NCBI GenBank assembly: GCA_964502095.1
Contig: CAZCUF010000011.1
Location: forward strand, 50,799-114,798
DNA length: 64,000 bases
Origin: JACPVF01 sp964502095
GTDB lineage: Bacteria > Chloroflexota > Anaerolineae > Anaerolineales > Villigracilaceae
Reading direction: 5' to 3'
The notes under the pieces were generated by a model, which was not told the origin of the DNA, ran no database searches, and worked only from the letters and a program-made list of their open reading frames with translations. Below, one piece after another: positions 33,155-40,921 of this stretch. Both the position numbers and the translations under genes were made by a program. Positions within the stretch are counted from its first letter, which is position 1. Each line of letters opens with the position of its first letter.

Positions 33155-33601
33155 TTATCCCAATGTCAGCGTGGCGCTGAAAATTCCCGCAAAAAATAAA
33201 ACGCTTGAAGCGATCGCCAGCCGTCGTTTATAAAGCGCGCTCTGCTCAAAGTAATCTTCTATTCCCAAACCTTCAGAGAACTTGTTCGGGTCTTGTTTCA
33301 AGACGGTCTCATCCACTGTCCACTTTTTTGGAGTCAACGCCATCAGGGTCAAGATCAGCGCAACGAGCCAAAAGACGAAAGCGAGATTGAGCGCGGAATT
33401 TATAGGCAGAGTGGCATCGTCGCCGCGTGTCAATTTCAACACGGTGGCGAACAAGCCAGGAATTGCCAACTCCAGCGTGAGCAGGCGCTCGCTCAATTTA
33501 TCCATCAAAGCGCTTTGGTCGGCAATGTTCTCGTAAAACTTTTGCTTCAAAAGCTTTTCATTTTCGCTTACGGGTCGGGTCGGAATTATTTTGTTTGCCA
33601 T
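33155..33601 (-). CDS. Two-helix membrane protein of the CHAT operon
   Basis: 148 aa. A helical N-terminal part (about 15-60, heptad-like LLKQKFYENIADQSALMDKLSERLL), then two membrane helices (about 72-92, LNLAFVFWLVALILTLMAL; and about 127-147, LAIASSVLFFAGIFSATLTL) separated by a polar loop. Size and layout resemble the small two-TM putative pore-forming effectors (SLATT-like) found in nucleotide-dependent conflict systems; I cannot assign it to that family by sequence alone. ATG at 33601 is chosen for the AGAGGG upstream and for the match of its leader with that of the NB-ARC gene at 20750. First gene of the operon. Confidence 0.75.
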   Translation of the reverse strand: MANKIIPTRPVSENEKLLKQKFYENIADQSALMDKLSERLLTLELAIPGLFATVLKLTRGDDATLPINSALNLAFVFWLVALILTLMALTPKKWTVDETVLKQDPNKFSEGLGIEDYFEQSALYKRRLAIASSVLFFAGIFSATLTLG

Positions 33602-33638
33602 ACAGCCCTCTGCTTCCCTGCACTGGATGATAGTCTCT

Positions 33639-33667
33639 ATTGTAGGAAGAAATCCGTTGAAATGCAA
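33639..33667 (-). promoter_or_regulatory. Promoter of the CHAT operon, shared design with the NB-ARC-TPR promoter
   Basis: Minus strand: -35 TTGCAT (33667-33662), 17-nt spacer, -10 TACAAT (33644-33639). The leader that follows contains TGCAGGGAAGCAGAGG. Distance from -35 to ATG is 66 nt, against 67 nt at 20683. Confidence 0.75.
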
Positions 33668-33704
33668 GTAATCCCCCAAGAGGTCTGCTCCTTCATCGCC
33701 CTGC

Positions 33705-34592
33705 TTATTGTCTCTGATCCCGCAGATACACCAGCCAGTACATGGCCGCCACCATCAGCGCGCCGCCGATGATGTTTCCGATGGTGACCGGGATGAGATT
33801 CTTGATGAAGAATGCCTCCCAGGTCAGCGAATCCAGGCCGGACACCTTCCCGCTGACTTCGGCCATGAAGGCAGGGTCGAAGCCGCGAATCAACAGCGCA
33901 TATGGGATAAAGTACATGTTCGCGATGCTGTGCTCGAAACCGGCCGCCACGAAAGCCGTGATCGGAAAAATAATGGACATGATCTTATCCAGCGTACTGC
34001 GCGCGCTGTAGGTCAGCCAGATCGCCATGCACACCAGGGCGTTGCACATCATGCCCAGCGCGAGCGCCTGCCAGAATTCCAGGCTTGTTTTTCCGGCCGC
34101 GATCTTGAGCGCCGCGATGCCGACCGCGTTCGAACCGAAGATGTGCTGGCGGGAGACGAAGATCAAAATCGCGGTGACGACGGCCCCGGCAAAATTCCCC
34201 GCATAGACGATGACCCAGTTCCGCAGGAGCGCGTAGGTGGTCACTTTTTTGCTGGCCCACGCCATGACGATGAGATTGTTCCCGGTGAACAATTCCGCTC
34301 CGCCCACGACGACGAGGATCAAACCGAGGCTGAAGACCAGGCCGGTTAGAAGGCGGGTAATTCCATACGGCAGACCGGCGGTGAGCGCCACTGCCCCATC
34401 GGGCCCGGTCAGCGGCATACTGCCCGCTGAAACTGTGGTGGCAAACATCGCGCCCAATGCGATGAACGCGCCCGCCAAAATAGCCAGCGCAAAGGTCGTC
34501 AGGAAAGGCATCTCCGCTTTGCGCACGCCGAGATATTCCGCGCGGACAGCCATTTCATTGGGCAATAAAGCGTCAATTCGAAGTTCGGTCAT
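33705..34592 (-). CDS. Formate/nitrite transporter family channel (FocA/NirC type)
   Basis: 295 aa with six membrane helices. Family motifs seen: PFLTTFALAILAGAFIALGA near helix 1, GLVFSLGLILVVVGGAELFTGNN (omega loop region), and ALGMMCNALVCMAIW. Transports small monovalent anions such as formate, nitrite or hydrosulfide as a pentamer. ATG at 34592 follows GGAGA; longer in-frame starts are unsupported. Divergent from the radical SAM gene, with about 155 nt between starts. Confidence 0.93.
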   Translation of the reverse strand: MTELRIDALLPNEMAVRAEYLGVRKAEMPFLTTFALAILAGAFIALGAMFATTVSAGSMPLTGPDGAVALTAGLPYGITRLLTGLVFSLGLILVVVGGAELFTGNNLIVMAWASKKVTTYALLRNWVIVYAGNFAGAVVTAILIFVSRQHIFGSNAVGIAALKIAAGKTSLEFWQALALGMMCNALVCMAIWLTYSARSTLDKIMSIIFPITAFVAAGFEHSIANMYFIPYALLIRGFDPAFMAEVSGKVSGLDSLTWEAFFIKNLIPVTIGNIIGGALMVAAMYWLVYLRDQRQ

Positions 34593-34713
34593 GGATGATT
34601 CTCCGTTGGTTTCATTCAGCCTGCCTAAAACACCTTCATTGTAGCCGGACGCCTGTGAGAGACCAGCGGAGGTTGTCACTATTTCCGCCTGTATTTGTCA
34701 CGAAAATGGAGGG

Positions 34714-34742
34714 TTGCATTTATAGAATATGTGTTCTATAAT
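34714..34742 (+). promoter_or_regulatory. Consensus promoter with palindromic operator, radical SAM gene
   Basis: -35 TTGCAT (34714-34719), 17-nt spacer, -10 TATAAT (34737-34742), only 6 nt before the ATG at 34749. The spacer and -10 are covered by TATAGAA (34721-34727) and TTCTATA (34734-34740), a perfect 7-bp inverted repeat with a 6-nt centre. Position and symmetry suggest repression by a dimeric regulator. A LexA-type site is possible given the downstream gene, but I cannot assign it. Confidence 0.7.
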
Positions 34743-34748
34743 GTGGAC

Positions 34749-36029
34749 ATGGATTCGCTCGAGACTTTGACACTACTCGCCAGCCAAATGGAATTAGAAC
34801 ACGCGGAGGAATCGCTACCCTCCGGTGGTCGAGTAGGCGGCGGGTCTCGATACATCCCTGCGGGACTACTCGACCAGCGCCGCCATATCGAGACCACCAA
34901 TAGACCTGCTTGCTTCACCCCGAAGGCTCGCCCTGCCCGCGCAAGTGCCGCAGGCACAGGTGAGTTTACCGAACGGGAGAAACGCGCCGCGTTCACCCAT
35001 TCCGCCCAACTCCCCAATGGCAAACAAATCCTTCTGCTGAAAACCCTGCTCACCTCCGCCTGCGAACGGGATTGTTACTACTGTCCCTTCCGCGCGGGAC
35101 GCGACTTCCGCCGCGCCACGTTCAAGCCGCAGGAATTTGCCGAGTTGTTTATGAAGATGAACGAAGCAAAGATGGCGGAAGGGATTTTTCTCAGTTCGGG
35201 CATCGCGGCGGGCGGAGCGAACACGCAAAATAAAATTATTGACACCGCCGAGATCCTCCGCAAGAAAATGGGCTTCCGCGGCTACATGCATCTCAAGATC
35301 ATGCCAGGCGCGGAGAAGGGACAGGTCGAGCGCATGATGCAACTCGCCGACCGAGTCTCGATCAACCTCGAAGCGCCAAACACCGAACGATTGGCGAAAC
35401 TCGCGCCGCATAAAATTTTCATCGAAGAGTTGCTTCGTCCGTTGAAATGGGTCGAAGAGATTCGACGTTCACAGCCCGCGTACAAGTTCTGGAACGGGAA
35501 ATATCCGTCCACGGTCACGCAGTTCGTGGCGGGCGGCGCAGACGAAAGCGATTTGGAATTATTGACCACGACCAACTGGCTGATGAAAAACGTGCGGCTC
35601 ACGCGCGCGTATTATTCCGCGTTCTTTCCCATCCGCGATACGCCGCTCGAAAACAAAGCCGCGGTGAATCCGTTGTGCGAGCATCGTTTGTATCAGGCTT
35701 CATTCTTATTACGCGATTATGGCTTTGATTTGGAAGATATGCCCTTCGCACAAGATGAAAATCTTCCGCTCCATACCGATCCCAAAATGGCGTGGGCGCA
35801 GATGAACTTGAAAGAGAAGCCGATTGAGATCAACAAGGCGGAACGGCGCGAACTGCTTCGCATCCCTGGCATTGGACCGAAACACGCGGATGCGATCCTG
35901 CAAGCGCGGCGGACGTCAAAACTTCGCGATCTGACTGCGTTACGGAAATTAGGCATTGCAGTCGCCCGCGTTTCCCCGTTTGTCTTGCTCGATGGCAGGC
36001 GGGCGGAGAGTCAATTGGCGATGTTTTAA
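34749..36029 (+). CDS. Radical SAM protein of the DNA-modification/repair type with C-terminal HhH
   Basis: 426 aa. Radical SAM cluster motif CERDCYYC (Cys-x3-Cys-x2-Cys), followed by PFRAGRDFRRATFKP, and a C-terminal helix-hairpin-helix (LLRIPGIGPKHADAIL) that binds DNA. This is the family usually paired with a uracil-DNA-glycosylase-like partner (TIGR03916 type); no partner is next to it here. ATG at 34749 fits both the family start (MDSLETLTLLASQMEL) and the promoter, which gives a leaderless mRNA. Residues about 26-50 are encoded by an inserted palindromic repeat, and the following 20-25 residues (PACFTPKARPARA) also look unlike the family. The catalytic part is intact, so the insertion may be tolerated. 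Confidence 0.88.
   Translation: MDSLETLTLLASQMELEHAEESLPSGGRVGGGSRYIPAGLLDQRRHIETTNRPACFTPKARPARASAAGTGEFTEREKRAAFTHSAQLPNGKQILLLKTLLTSACERDCYYCPFRAGRDFRRATFKPQEFAELFMKMNEAKMAEGIFLSSGIAAGGANTQNKIIDTAEILRKKMGFRGYMHLKIMPGAEKGQVERMMQLADRVSINLEAPNTERLAKLAPHKIFIEELLRPLKWVEEIRRSQPAYKFWNGKYPSTVTQFVAGGADESDLELLTTTNWLMKNVRLTRAYYSAFFPIRDTPLENKAAVNPLCEHRLYQASFLLRDYGFDLEDMPFAQDENLPLHTDPKMAWAQMNLKEKPIEINKAERRELLRIPGIGPKHADAILQARRTSKLRDLTALRKLGIAVARVSPFVLLDGRRAESQLAMF
34824..34898. repeat. Palindromic repeat, copy 3, inserted in frame in the radical SAM gene
   Basis: 75 bp from GGTGGTCGAGTAGG to TATCGAGACCACC, with terminal arms GGTGGTC/GACCACC and an inner unit GGTCTCGATAC...CTACTCGACC related to copies 1 and 2 (GGTTTCGATA...TACTCAACC). 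75 bp is 25 codons, so the frame is kept. Confidence 0.8.
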
Positions 36030-36066
36030 TTTTGTCATTTCGATGAGTGTAGCGAGGAGAAATCTT

Positions 36067-36357
36067 ATGTACGGCTTGATCGGAAAAATAAAAGCAACAA
36101 AAGGACAGCGCGAGGTGTTGATCGCCATCTTATTGAACGGCGTTAGTGACATGCCGGGCTGTTTGAGTTATATCATCGCGCATGACTCAACAGACGAAGA
36201 CGCAATTTGGATCACTGAAATATGGGACAGTCAGGAGAGTCATCGCGCGTCGTTAACCCTGCCATCTGTTCAACAAGCGATTGCGCGCGGCAAATCATTC
36301 ATTGCTGGTTTTGGCGAACGCTTCGAAACTCGCCCAGTGGGCGGTCACGGAATTTAA
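36067..36357 (+). CDS. Antibiotic biosynthesis monooxygenase (ABM) domain protein
   Basis: 96 aa, ferredoxin-like single-domain ABM fold: MYGLIGKIKATKGQREVLIAILL, then MPGCLSYIIAHDSTDEDAIWITEIWDSQESHRAS, where the EIW and H positions are typical. GAGGAGA lies 6 nt upstream of the ATG at 36067; earlier in-frame ATGs lie within the radical SAM gene. Related proteins oxidise quinones or degrade haem, and many are only stress-linked. Follows the radical SAM gene by 37 nt and may be cotranscribed. Confidence 0.85.
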   Translation: MYGLIGKIKATKGQREVLIAILLNGVSDMPGCLSYIIAHDSTDEDAIWITEIWDSQESHRASLTLPSVQQAIARGKSFIAGFGERFETRPVGGHGI

Positions 36358-36385
36358 TTCATCCGCAAAAAGATTTAATTGTTCT

Positions 36386-36411
36386 AAAACATCCGAGTAC
36401 TCGGATGTTTT
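36386..36411. terminator. Perfect 26-bp palindrome, bidirectional terminator
   Basis: AAAACATCCGAGT (36386-36398) followed by ACTCGGATGTTTT (36399-36411). As RNA: 11-bp stem, GTAC loop and T-run. Lies in a distinctly AT-rich spacer (36358-36535). Confidence 0.85.
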
Positions 36412-36459
36412 CATAAAAACACATTATCTTAAAATATGTAATTTATTAAGAATGGGGAC

Positions 36460-36487
36460 TTGAATTAATTAAATTGATGGTTATACT
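36460..36487 (+). promoter_or_regulatory. Promoter of the SET-domain gene
   Basis: -35 TTGAAT (36460-36465), 16-nt spacer, -10 TATACT (36482-36487). AAAGGA precedes the ATG at 36536 at a long spacing. Confidence 0.6.
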
Positions 36488-36535
36488 GAACAGGATAGTT
36501 TTATTGCCGATAAAAAGAAAGGATCATATCAATTT

Positions 36536-37021
36536 ATGTCCACCGATGTTCTTGCGATCAAAACCGAACACAAATATCGTAGTTTGGTAACACGGCAAAA
36601 CTTCAAAGCAGGCGATGTCATTTATTCCATACCGAAAGAAAAACTTTCCAGCAAGCCCACGCGTTACACCGTTCAGATCGACCGCGACCTGCACACCGAA
36701 GTCGGAAAGCTGGCCGCGCTCAATCACTCCTGCGATCCCAATGTTTTTCTCGATACCGAGCATCTATTGGTGGTTGCGCGCCGCGCCATCAAAGCCGGCG
36801 AGGAGCTCACCTTCTTCTATCCATCCACCGAATGGGAAATGGAAGCGCCGTTCATTTGTCTGTGCGGTTCCGCCAATTGTATTCACGTGGTGGCGGGCGC
36901 GCGCTTCCTGCCGCTCTCCACGCTGGAACAACATTATCTAAGCCGCCATATCCGAGAAATGACCGTGGACCTGCTCAACAGCACGGCGCGCTATCTCACG
37001 GAATTGATCGAAGCAAAATAG
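36536..37021 (+). CDS. SET-domain protein (putative protein lysine methyltransferase)
   Basis: 161 aa, a minimal SET domain. Seen: N-terminal strand region (RSLVTRQNFKAGDVIYSIP), the hallmark NHSCDPN (about residues 63-69) that forms the pseudoknot and SAM site, AGEELTFFYPSTEWEM (the second motif, with Tyr), and a post-SET-like CLCGSANC cysteine cluster. Uses S-adenosylmethionine to methylate lysine, typically on proteins; bacterial examples are scattered and often acquired by transfer. It has its own promoter and terminator, in an AT-rich spacer unlike its neighbours. Substrate unknown. Confidence 0.88.
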   Translation: MSTDVLAIKTEHKYRSLVTRQNFKAGDVIYSIPKEKLSSKPTRYTVQIDRDLHTEVGKLAALNHSCDPNVFLDTEHLLVVARRAIKAGEELTFFYPSTEWEMEAPFICLCGSANCIHVVAGARFLPLSTLEQHYLSRHIREMTVDLLNSTARYLTELIEAK

Positions 37022-37040
37022 CGCAATAAGTTGAACGATA

Positions 37041-37069
37041 AAAAAAGATTCCCTTGCGGAATCTTTTTT
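37041..37069. terminator. Bidirectional terminator after the SET gene
   Basis: AAAAAAGATTCC (37041-37052) / GGAATCTTTTTT (37058-37069), 5-nt loop. Serves both the SET gene and the convergent minus-strand gene. Confidence 0.92.
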
Positions 37070-37487
37070 ATTTAACCGCTTGCTTCAACGATTCCCAGGC
37101 CCCCGTCCACGGTTTGCCCAAACGATGATTGGGGGGAATCTGCACCTTGCTTAACTTGCCTGCAATATGCGGCATGAGCGAAGCGACTGTTGCATAGTCG
37201 TCCGTCAGAATGGCCGCCTTCATTTTCCCGGCGGCCTGCCCGGCCCACATCCATTCCATGCGAAATTTATCGGCCTTGATCCAGTAATCGCGTTTTTCCC
37301 AGGCGGCCACGGAAGCATCGATGCCGTCCGCAACGGCTTGCAATGCCAGGGCGATGAACGCGGCCAGGTCGCGGAATTCAGGCCCCGGCTCCGTTTGATG
37401 CGCCAGTTCGCGCACCGCCAGTATGATCGACTTGGTCAAACGCGTCCGTTCCTTCCCCGCGGAATGGGGATTGATCACTCTACTCAT
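37068..37487 (-). CDS. Conserved hypothetical protein (Anaerolineae-type, all-helical)
   Basis: 139 aa. No named domain. Predicted all-helical: AGKERTRLTKSIILAVREL, DLAAFIALALQAVADGI, then a conserved-looking WEKRDYWIKADKFRMEW and a C-terminal PWTGAWESL. I associate this pattern with proteins conserved in Anaerolineae genomes, from memory only. ATG at 37487 (MSRVINP) is preferred to the one at 37499 because AAGGATG sits about 9 nt upstream. Soluble, single gene. Confidence 0.75.
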   Translation of the reverse strand: MSRVINPHSAGKERTRLTKSIILAVRELAHQTEPGPEFRDLAAFIALALQAVADGIDASVAAWEKRDYWIKADKFRMEWMWAGQAAGKMKAAILTDDYATVASLMPHIAGKLSKVQIPPNHRLGKPWTGAWESLKQAVK

Positions 37488-37553
37488 AAAGCGCGGCATC
37501 CTTGAAGCATGATGGTTTTTCGGCGAACAGGCGGCGATTATACCACCCCTTTA

Positions 37554-37582
37554 TTGACGCCTCTATTTCTTGCGCTTATAAT
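37554..37582 (+). promoter_or_regulatory. Promoter of tRNA-Leu
   Basis: -35 TTGACG (37554-37559), 17-nt spacer, -10 TATAAT (37577-37582), 13 nt before the mature tRNA. May also transcribe tig. Confidence 0.85.
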
Positions 37583-37595
37583 CCTTCCGCTGTCT

Positions 37596-37677
37596 GGGGA
37601 CGTGCTGGAACTGGCAGACAGGCATGACTTAGGATCATGTGCCGCAAGGCGTGTGGGTTCGATTCCCACCGTCCCCA
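37596..37677 (+). tRNA. tRNA-Leu (UAG anticodon)
   Basis: Acceptor GGGGACG pairs with CGTCCCC; anticodon stem CATGA/TCATG with loop CTTAGGA (anticodon TAG); long variable arm typical of Leu; T arm GTGGGTTCGATTCCCAC. CCA is not encoded. Confidence 0.95.
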
Positions 37678-37728
37678 CAGTATTGGAAAGCAGGCATCAT
37701 TTAAATCGTATATGAAGGGATTCCGAAC

Positions 37729-39252
37729 TTGAAGATCGAAAAACAAATGCAGGACGACCATCAGGCCAGACTGGTCGTCGAGATCGAGCAGGAAAAAATG
37801 GAAGCCAGTAAGCGGCGCGCAGCGCGCAAGCTGGCCGAGCGCGGCAAGATTCCCGGCTTTCGCCCGGGCAAAGCGCCTTATCCGGTGATCGTCCGACATT
37901 ACGGCGAACAGGCTGTTGTTGAACAGGCCATTGACGATCTCGTCGAGGAAATGTACCCGAAGATTTTGGAAGAAGCGGATATCAAACCCGCGGCGGCCGG
38001 CTCATTGGAATCGATTGACAATCTCGAACCGCCCAAGCTGACCTTTCGCGTGCCGCTGGCTCCCGAGGTGGACCTCGGCGACTATCGTTCGATTCGCAAA
38101 CCGTACGAGTGGACTGCTCCCGATAAAACGGAAGTGGACCAGGCCCTCGAAGACCTCCGTCAAATGTATGCAACGACTGAAACTGTTGACCGCGCTATTC
38201 AAAGCGGCGACTACGTTTTAGTGGATGTGAAGGGTGAACGCGCTGAATCGCAGGAAGGCGATGAAGACCGCGCCGCTGCATTATCCCGAACCGGCTTCGC
38301 GGCTTTTGTGCGCGAGAAAGACCGCGAAGACGAATGGCCGTTCCCCGGCTTTGCCAAAGAATTGATCGGCATGAAGGCCGGCGATACGAAAACGATCGCG
38401 CATCAATATGCCGATGACGATTTGGACGAGTCCCTGCGCGGCGTGGCGGTCAACTTTGAAACGACAGTCAAGACGGTACGCGGTGTACTCATGCCGGACT
38501 TAAACGACGATTTCGCCAAGCAGACCGGCGCAGGCGATACGCTGGATAAGTTAATGGAAACCGTTCAAAAGGATGTGGAGGCGCGCTCGAAAGCCAATTA
38601 CGACGATCAGTATTTCGAGGAACTGCTGGATAAGATCAAGGAAAGCGCGACGATCAAATACGCGCAGGAGTCGCTCGATCACGAGGGCGGGCATGTGCTG
38701 GAAGACCTGCAACAACGCCTCGCCCAGCAGGGACTCGATTTGCAAACTTATTTCAAAATGCGCGAGACAACGCAGGAGAAATTTGTGGACGAGGAAGTGC
38801 GCCCGGTTGCGAAGAAGCGCCTCGAGCGTTCGCTGATTCTCGATGAGCTGATTCGCGCGGAGAAGATCGAAGTGGATAATACTTCGCTCGATACGGAATT
38901 TAGCAACACCTTGAGCGAACTGCAAATGCAGGGTTTGAACTTCGGGCAAATTCGCGGCGGACGGCAAGGTCAACAGCGCGTCGCTCAGGCAGTGGCCATG
39001 GAATCCGCCAGCCGCCTGCTCACGCGCCGCGCGCTCGATACGTTGAAGGCAATTGCCACCGGCGAATATAAAGCGCCGGAGTCCGCGCAGGAGAGTTCGG
39101 AGGCGGCGGAAACTTCCGCTGAGACCGCGGCCGTTACCGGCGAGCCTGCCGAAGCGGAGGTCAAACCGAAGAAAACGGCGGCCGCTAAAAAGTCCGGCAA
39201 GAGCGGCTCTTCCTCCGTGAAGAAGACCGCGAAGAGCAAAAAATCCGAATAA
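37729..39252 (+). CDS. tig: Trigger factor, ribosome-associated chaperone
   Basis: 507 aa. N-terminal ribosome-binding domain with the signature GKIPGFRPGKAP, a central FKBP-like PPIase domain (about 150-250) and the long helical C-terminal domain. Binds nascent chains at the exit tunnel. Ends in a low-complexity Ala/Glu and then Lys/Ser tail (KKTAAAKKSGKSG), beyond the normal family end, possibly for RNA or ribosome contact. TTG start at 37729 with AAGGGA upstream. Sits just before clpP, as is common. Confidence 0.96.
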   Translation: MKIEKQMQDDHQARLVVEIEQEKMEASKRRAARKLAERGKIPGFRPGKAPYPVIVRHYGEQAVVEQAIDDLVEEMYPKILEEADIKPAAAGSLESIDNLEPPKLTFRVPLAPEVDLGDYRSIRKPYEWTAPDKTEVDQALEDLRQMYATTETVDRAIQSGDYVLVDVKGERAESQEGDEDRAAALSRTGFAAFVREKDREDEWPFPGFAKELIGMKAGDTKTIAHQYADDDLDESLRGVAVNFETTVKTVRGVLMPDLNDDFAKQTGAGDTLDKLMETVQKDVEARSKANYDDQYFEELLDKIKESATIKYAQESLDHEGGHVLEDLQQRLAQQGLDLQTYFKMRETTQEKFVDEEVRPVAKKRLERSLILDELIRAEKIEVDNTSLDTEFSNTLSELQMQGLNFGQIRGGRQGQQRVAQAVAMESASRLLTRRALDTLKAIATGEYKAPESAQESSEAAETSAETAAVTGEPAEAEVKPKKTAAAKKSGKSGSSSVKKTAKSKKSE

Positions 39253-39321
39253 GACTTGTAGATGAAGTTAACGTAATTCCAATACAAGTTAAGTATGATT
39301 GTCCGAAATTTGGAGGAACCG

Positions 39322-39930
39322 ATGATCCCTGAAATCAAAAATGTCATTCCGATGGTGATCGAATCGTCCGGCCGCGGCGAACGCGCTTACGATATTTATT
39401 CGCTGTTGCTGAAGGAACGCATCATTTTTCTGGGCACGCCGATTGACGATCAGGTCGCCAATTTGATCGTGGCGCAACTGCTCTTTTTGAATCACGAAGA
39501 CAACGAACGCGAAATTCAGATGTATATCAATTCGCCCGGCGGACAAGTGTACGCGGGTTTCGCCATCTACGATACGATGAAGATGATCTCGAACCCGATC
39601 AGTACGGTGGCTGTGGGCGTCACCGCTTCATTCGCGACCGTGTTGCTGACTGCCGGAACGAAAGGCCGCCGTTACGCCCTGCCGCACGCGACGGTGCACA
39701 TGCACCAGCCTTTGGGCGGCGCGCAAGGACAGGCGAGCGATATCGAAATCGCCGCCAAGCAAATTCTGCGTCAGAGGGCCTTGCTGAACGATATTCTCTC
39801 GAAGCAAACCGGTCAGCCGCTGGAAGTGATCGAGCGCGATACCGACCGCGACTTCTATCTCGATGCAAAGCAGGCGGTCGAGTACGGCCTGGCAGACGAA
39901 GTGCTCGAGGCGCCGGAGAAGGTCAAGTAG
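39322..39930 (+). CDS. clpP: ATP-dependent Clp protease proteolytic subunit
   Basis: 202 aa. Serine peptidase of family S14 forming the double-heptamer chamber. Ser103 in GVTASFATVLL (divergent from the usual GxAASMGA), His128 in HATVHMHQP, and the acid near RDFYLDA. ATG at 39322 is supported by GGAGGA 5 nt upstream; the in-frame ATG at 39295 is less likely. Follows tig; works with a ClpX/ClpC ATPase not in this window. Confidence 0.94.
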   Translation: MIPEIKNVIPMVIESSGRGERAYDIYSLLLKERIIFLGTPIDDQVANLIVAQLLFLNHEDNEREIQMYINSPGGQVYAGFAIYDTMKMISNPISTVAVGVTASFATVLLTAGTKGRRYALPHATVHMHQPLGGAQGQASDIEIAAKQILRQRALLNDILSKQTGQPLEVIERDTDRDFYLDAKQAVEYGLADEVLEAPEKVK

Positions 39931-39965
39931 ATTGGTAAATTGGTAGTTGGTAAGTTGGTAGATTG

Positions 39966-39991
39966 GCCCGCTGAGAGATCGGCGGGCTTTT
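39966..39991 (+). terminator. Intrinsic terminator after clpP
   Basis: GCCCGC (39966-39971) / GCGGGC (39982-39987) then TTTT. Preceded by short GT-rich direct repeats (TTGGTAAATTGGTAGTTGGTA). Confidence 0.75.
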
Positions 39992-40049
39992 GATTCGAGA
40001 AGGTATAATCCCGCCGAAGGAAATATGTTTTCAGGGAATTCGAAAAATC

Positions 40050-40838
40050 ATGGCGATATCGAATAACATCAAAGCTCTGATCCTGGACATGGACGGAGTT
40101 CTATGGAAAGCGGACTCCCCCATCGGTGATTTGCCCTCCATTTTCGCGCACATTCAAGAGCGCGGCCTGAAAGTTGCATTTGCTACGAACAACGGTACGC
40201 GTTCACCCGAAGAATATGTGACGCGCCTGAAAGGGTTCGGAGTCCGGGTAGAGCCGACGCAAATCGTCACCTCGGCGCTGGGCGTAGCGGAAATTTTAAG
40301 CAGGAAGTTTCCGAACGGCGCGCCCGTCTTTGCAATCGGCGAGGCGGGCGTGTTCGAGGCTTTGCACGCGAAAAACTTCGAGACCCTGTCCGTCGAAGAC
40401 GCGCCCAAAGCGCAGGCGGTGATCGCGAGTATAGATCGGCAGATCAACTTCAGCAAAATGCTCGAAGCGACTCTGCTCGTCCGCAGGGGCGTGCCGTTCT
40501 ACGCGACCAACCCCGACAAAACCTTTCCCACACCGCGCGGCGAGATCCCCGGCGCGGGCGCGTGGCTCTCGGTCATCACCACAGCCACAGGCATCGAGCC
40601 GATCTACGCGGGCAAGCCGTTTCCGTATTTGATCGAGTTGGCGCTTCAGCGGCTTGGCACGCGCATGGCAGAGACTCTCGTCGTTGGCGACCGCCTCGAA
40701 ACCGATATTGCCGCAGGCCAGGCAGTGGGTTGTCCGACTGCGCTGGTCCTTTCGGGCGTCAGCACGCGCGGGCAGGCTGAGGCGTGGAAGCCGCGTCCCG
40801 ATTGGATCGCTGAGAGTCTGGCCTCCCTGCTCGAATGA
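40050..40838 (+). CDS. HAD-superfamily hydrolase, NagD-like sugar/nucleotide phosphatase
   Basis: 262 aa. HAD motif I LILDMDGVLWK, motif II ATNNGTRS, motif III/IV GDRLETDIAAG, with a C2-type cap between. NagD-like members remove phosphate from sugar phosphates or nucleotides. ATG at 40050; an earlier in-frame start (39990) reads from the terminator and is rejected. Confidence 0.9.
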   Translation: MAISNNIKALILDMDGVLWKADSPIGDLPSIFAHIQERGLKVAFATNNGTRSPEEYVTRLKGFGVRVEPTQIVTSALGVAEILSRKFPNGAPVFAIGEAGVFEALHAKNFETLSVEDAPKAQAVIASIDRQINFSKMLEATLLVRRGVPFYATNPDKTFPTPRGEIPGAGAWLSVITTATGIEPIYAGKPFPYLIELALQRLGTRMAETLVVGDRLETDIAAGQAVGCPTALVLSGVSTRGQAEAWKPRPDWIAESLASLLE

Positions 40839-40921
40839 TTTTGGCCAGCTTATTTTTGCGATTTTGCCATACCCATCCTCATCGAGAATCGGACAATTTG
40901 CTGTGATAGAATTTCGTCCGC

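Noticed and set aside
36030..36066. Uracil-DNA-glycosylase-type partner expected after the radical SAM gene
   Set aside because: The next gene is an ABM-domain protein; no partner is present in the neighbourhood.
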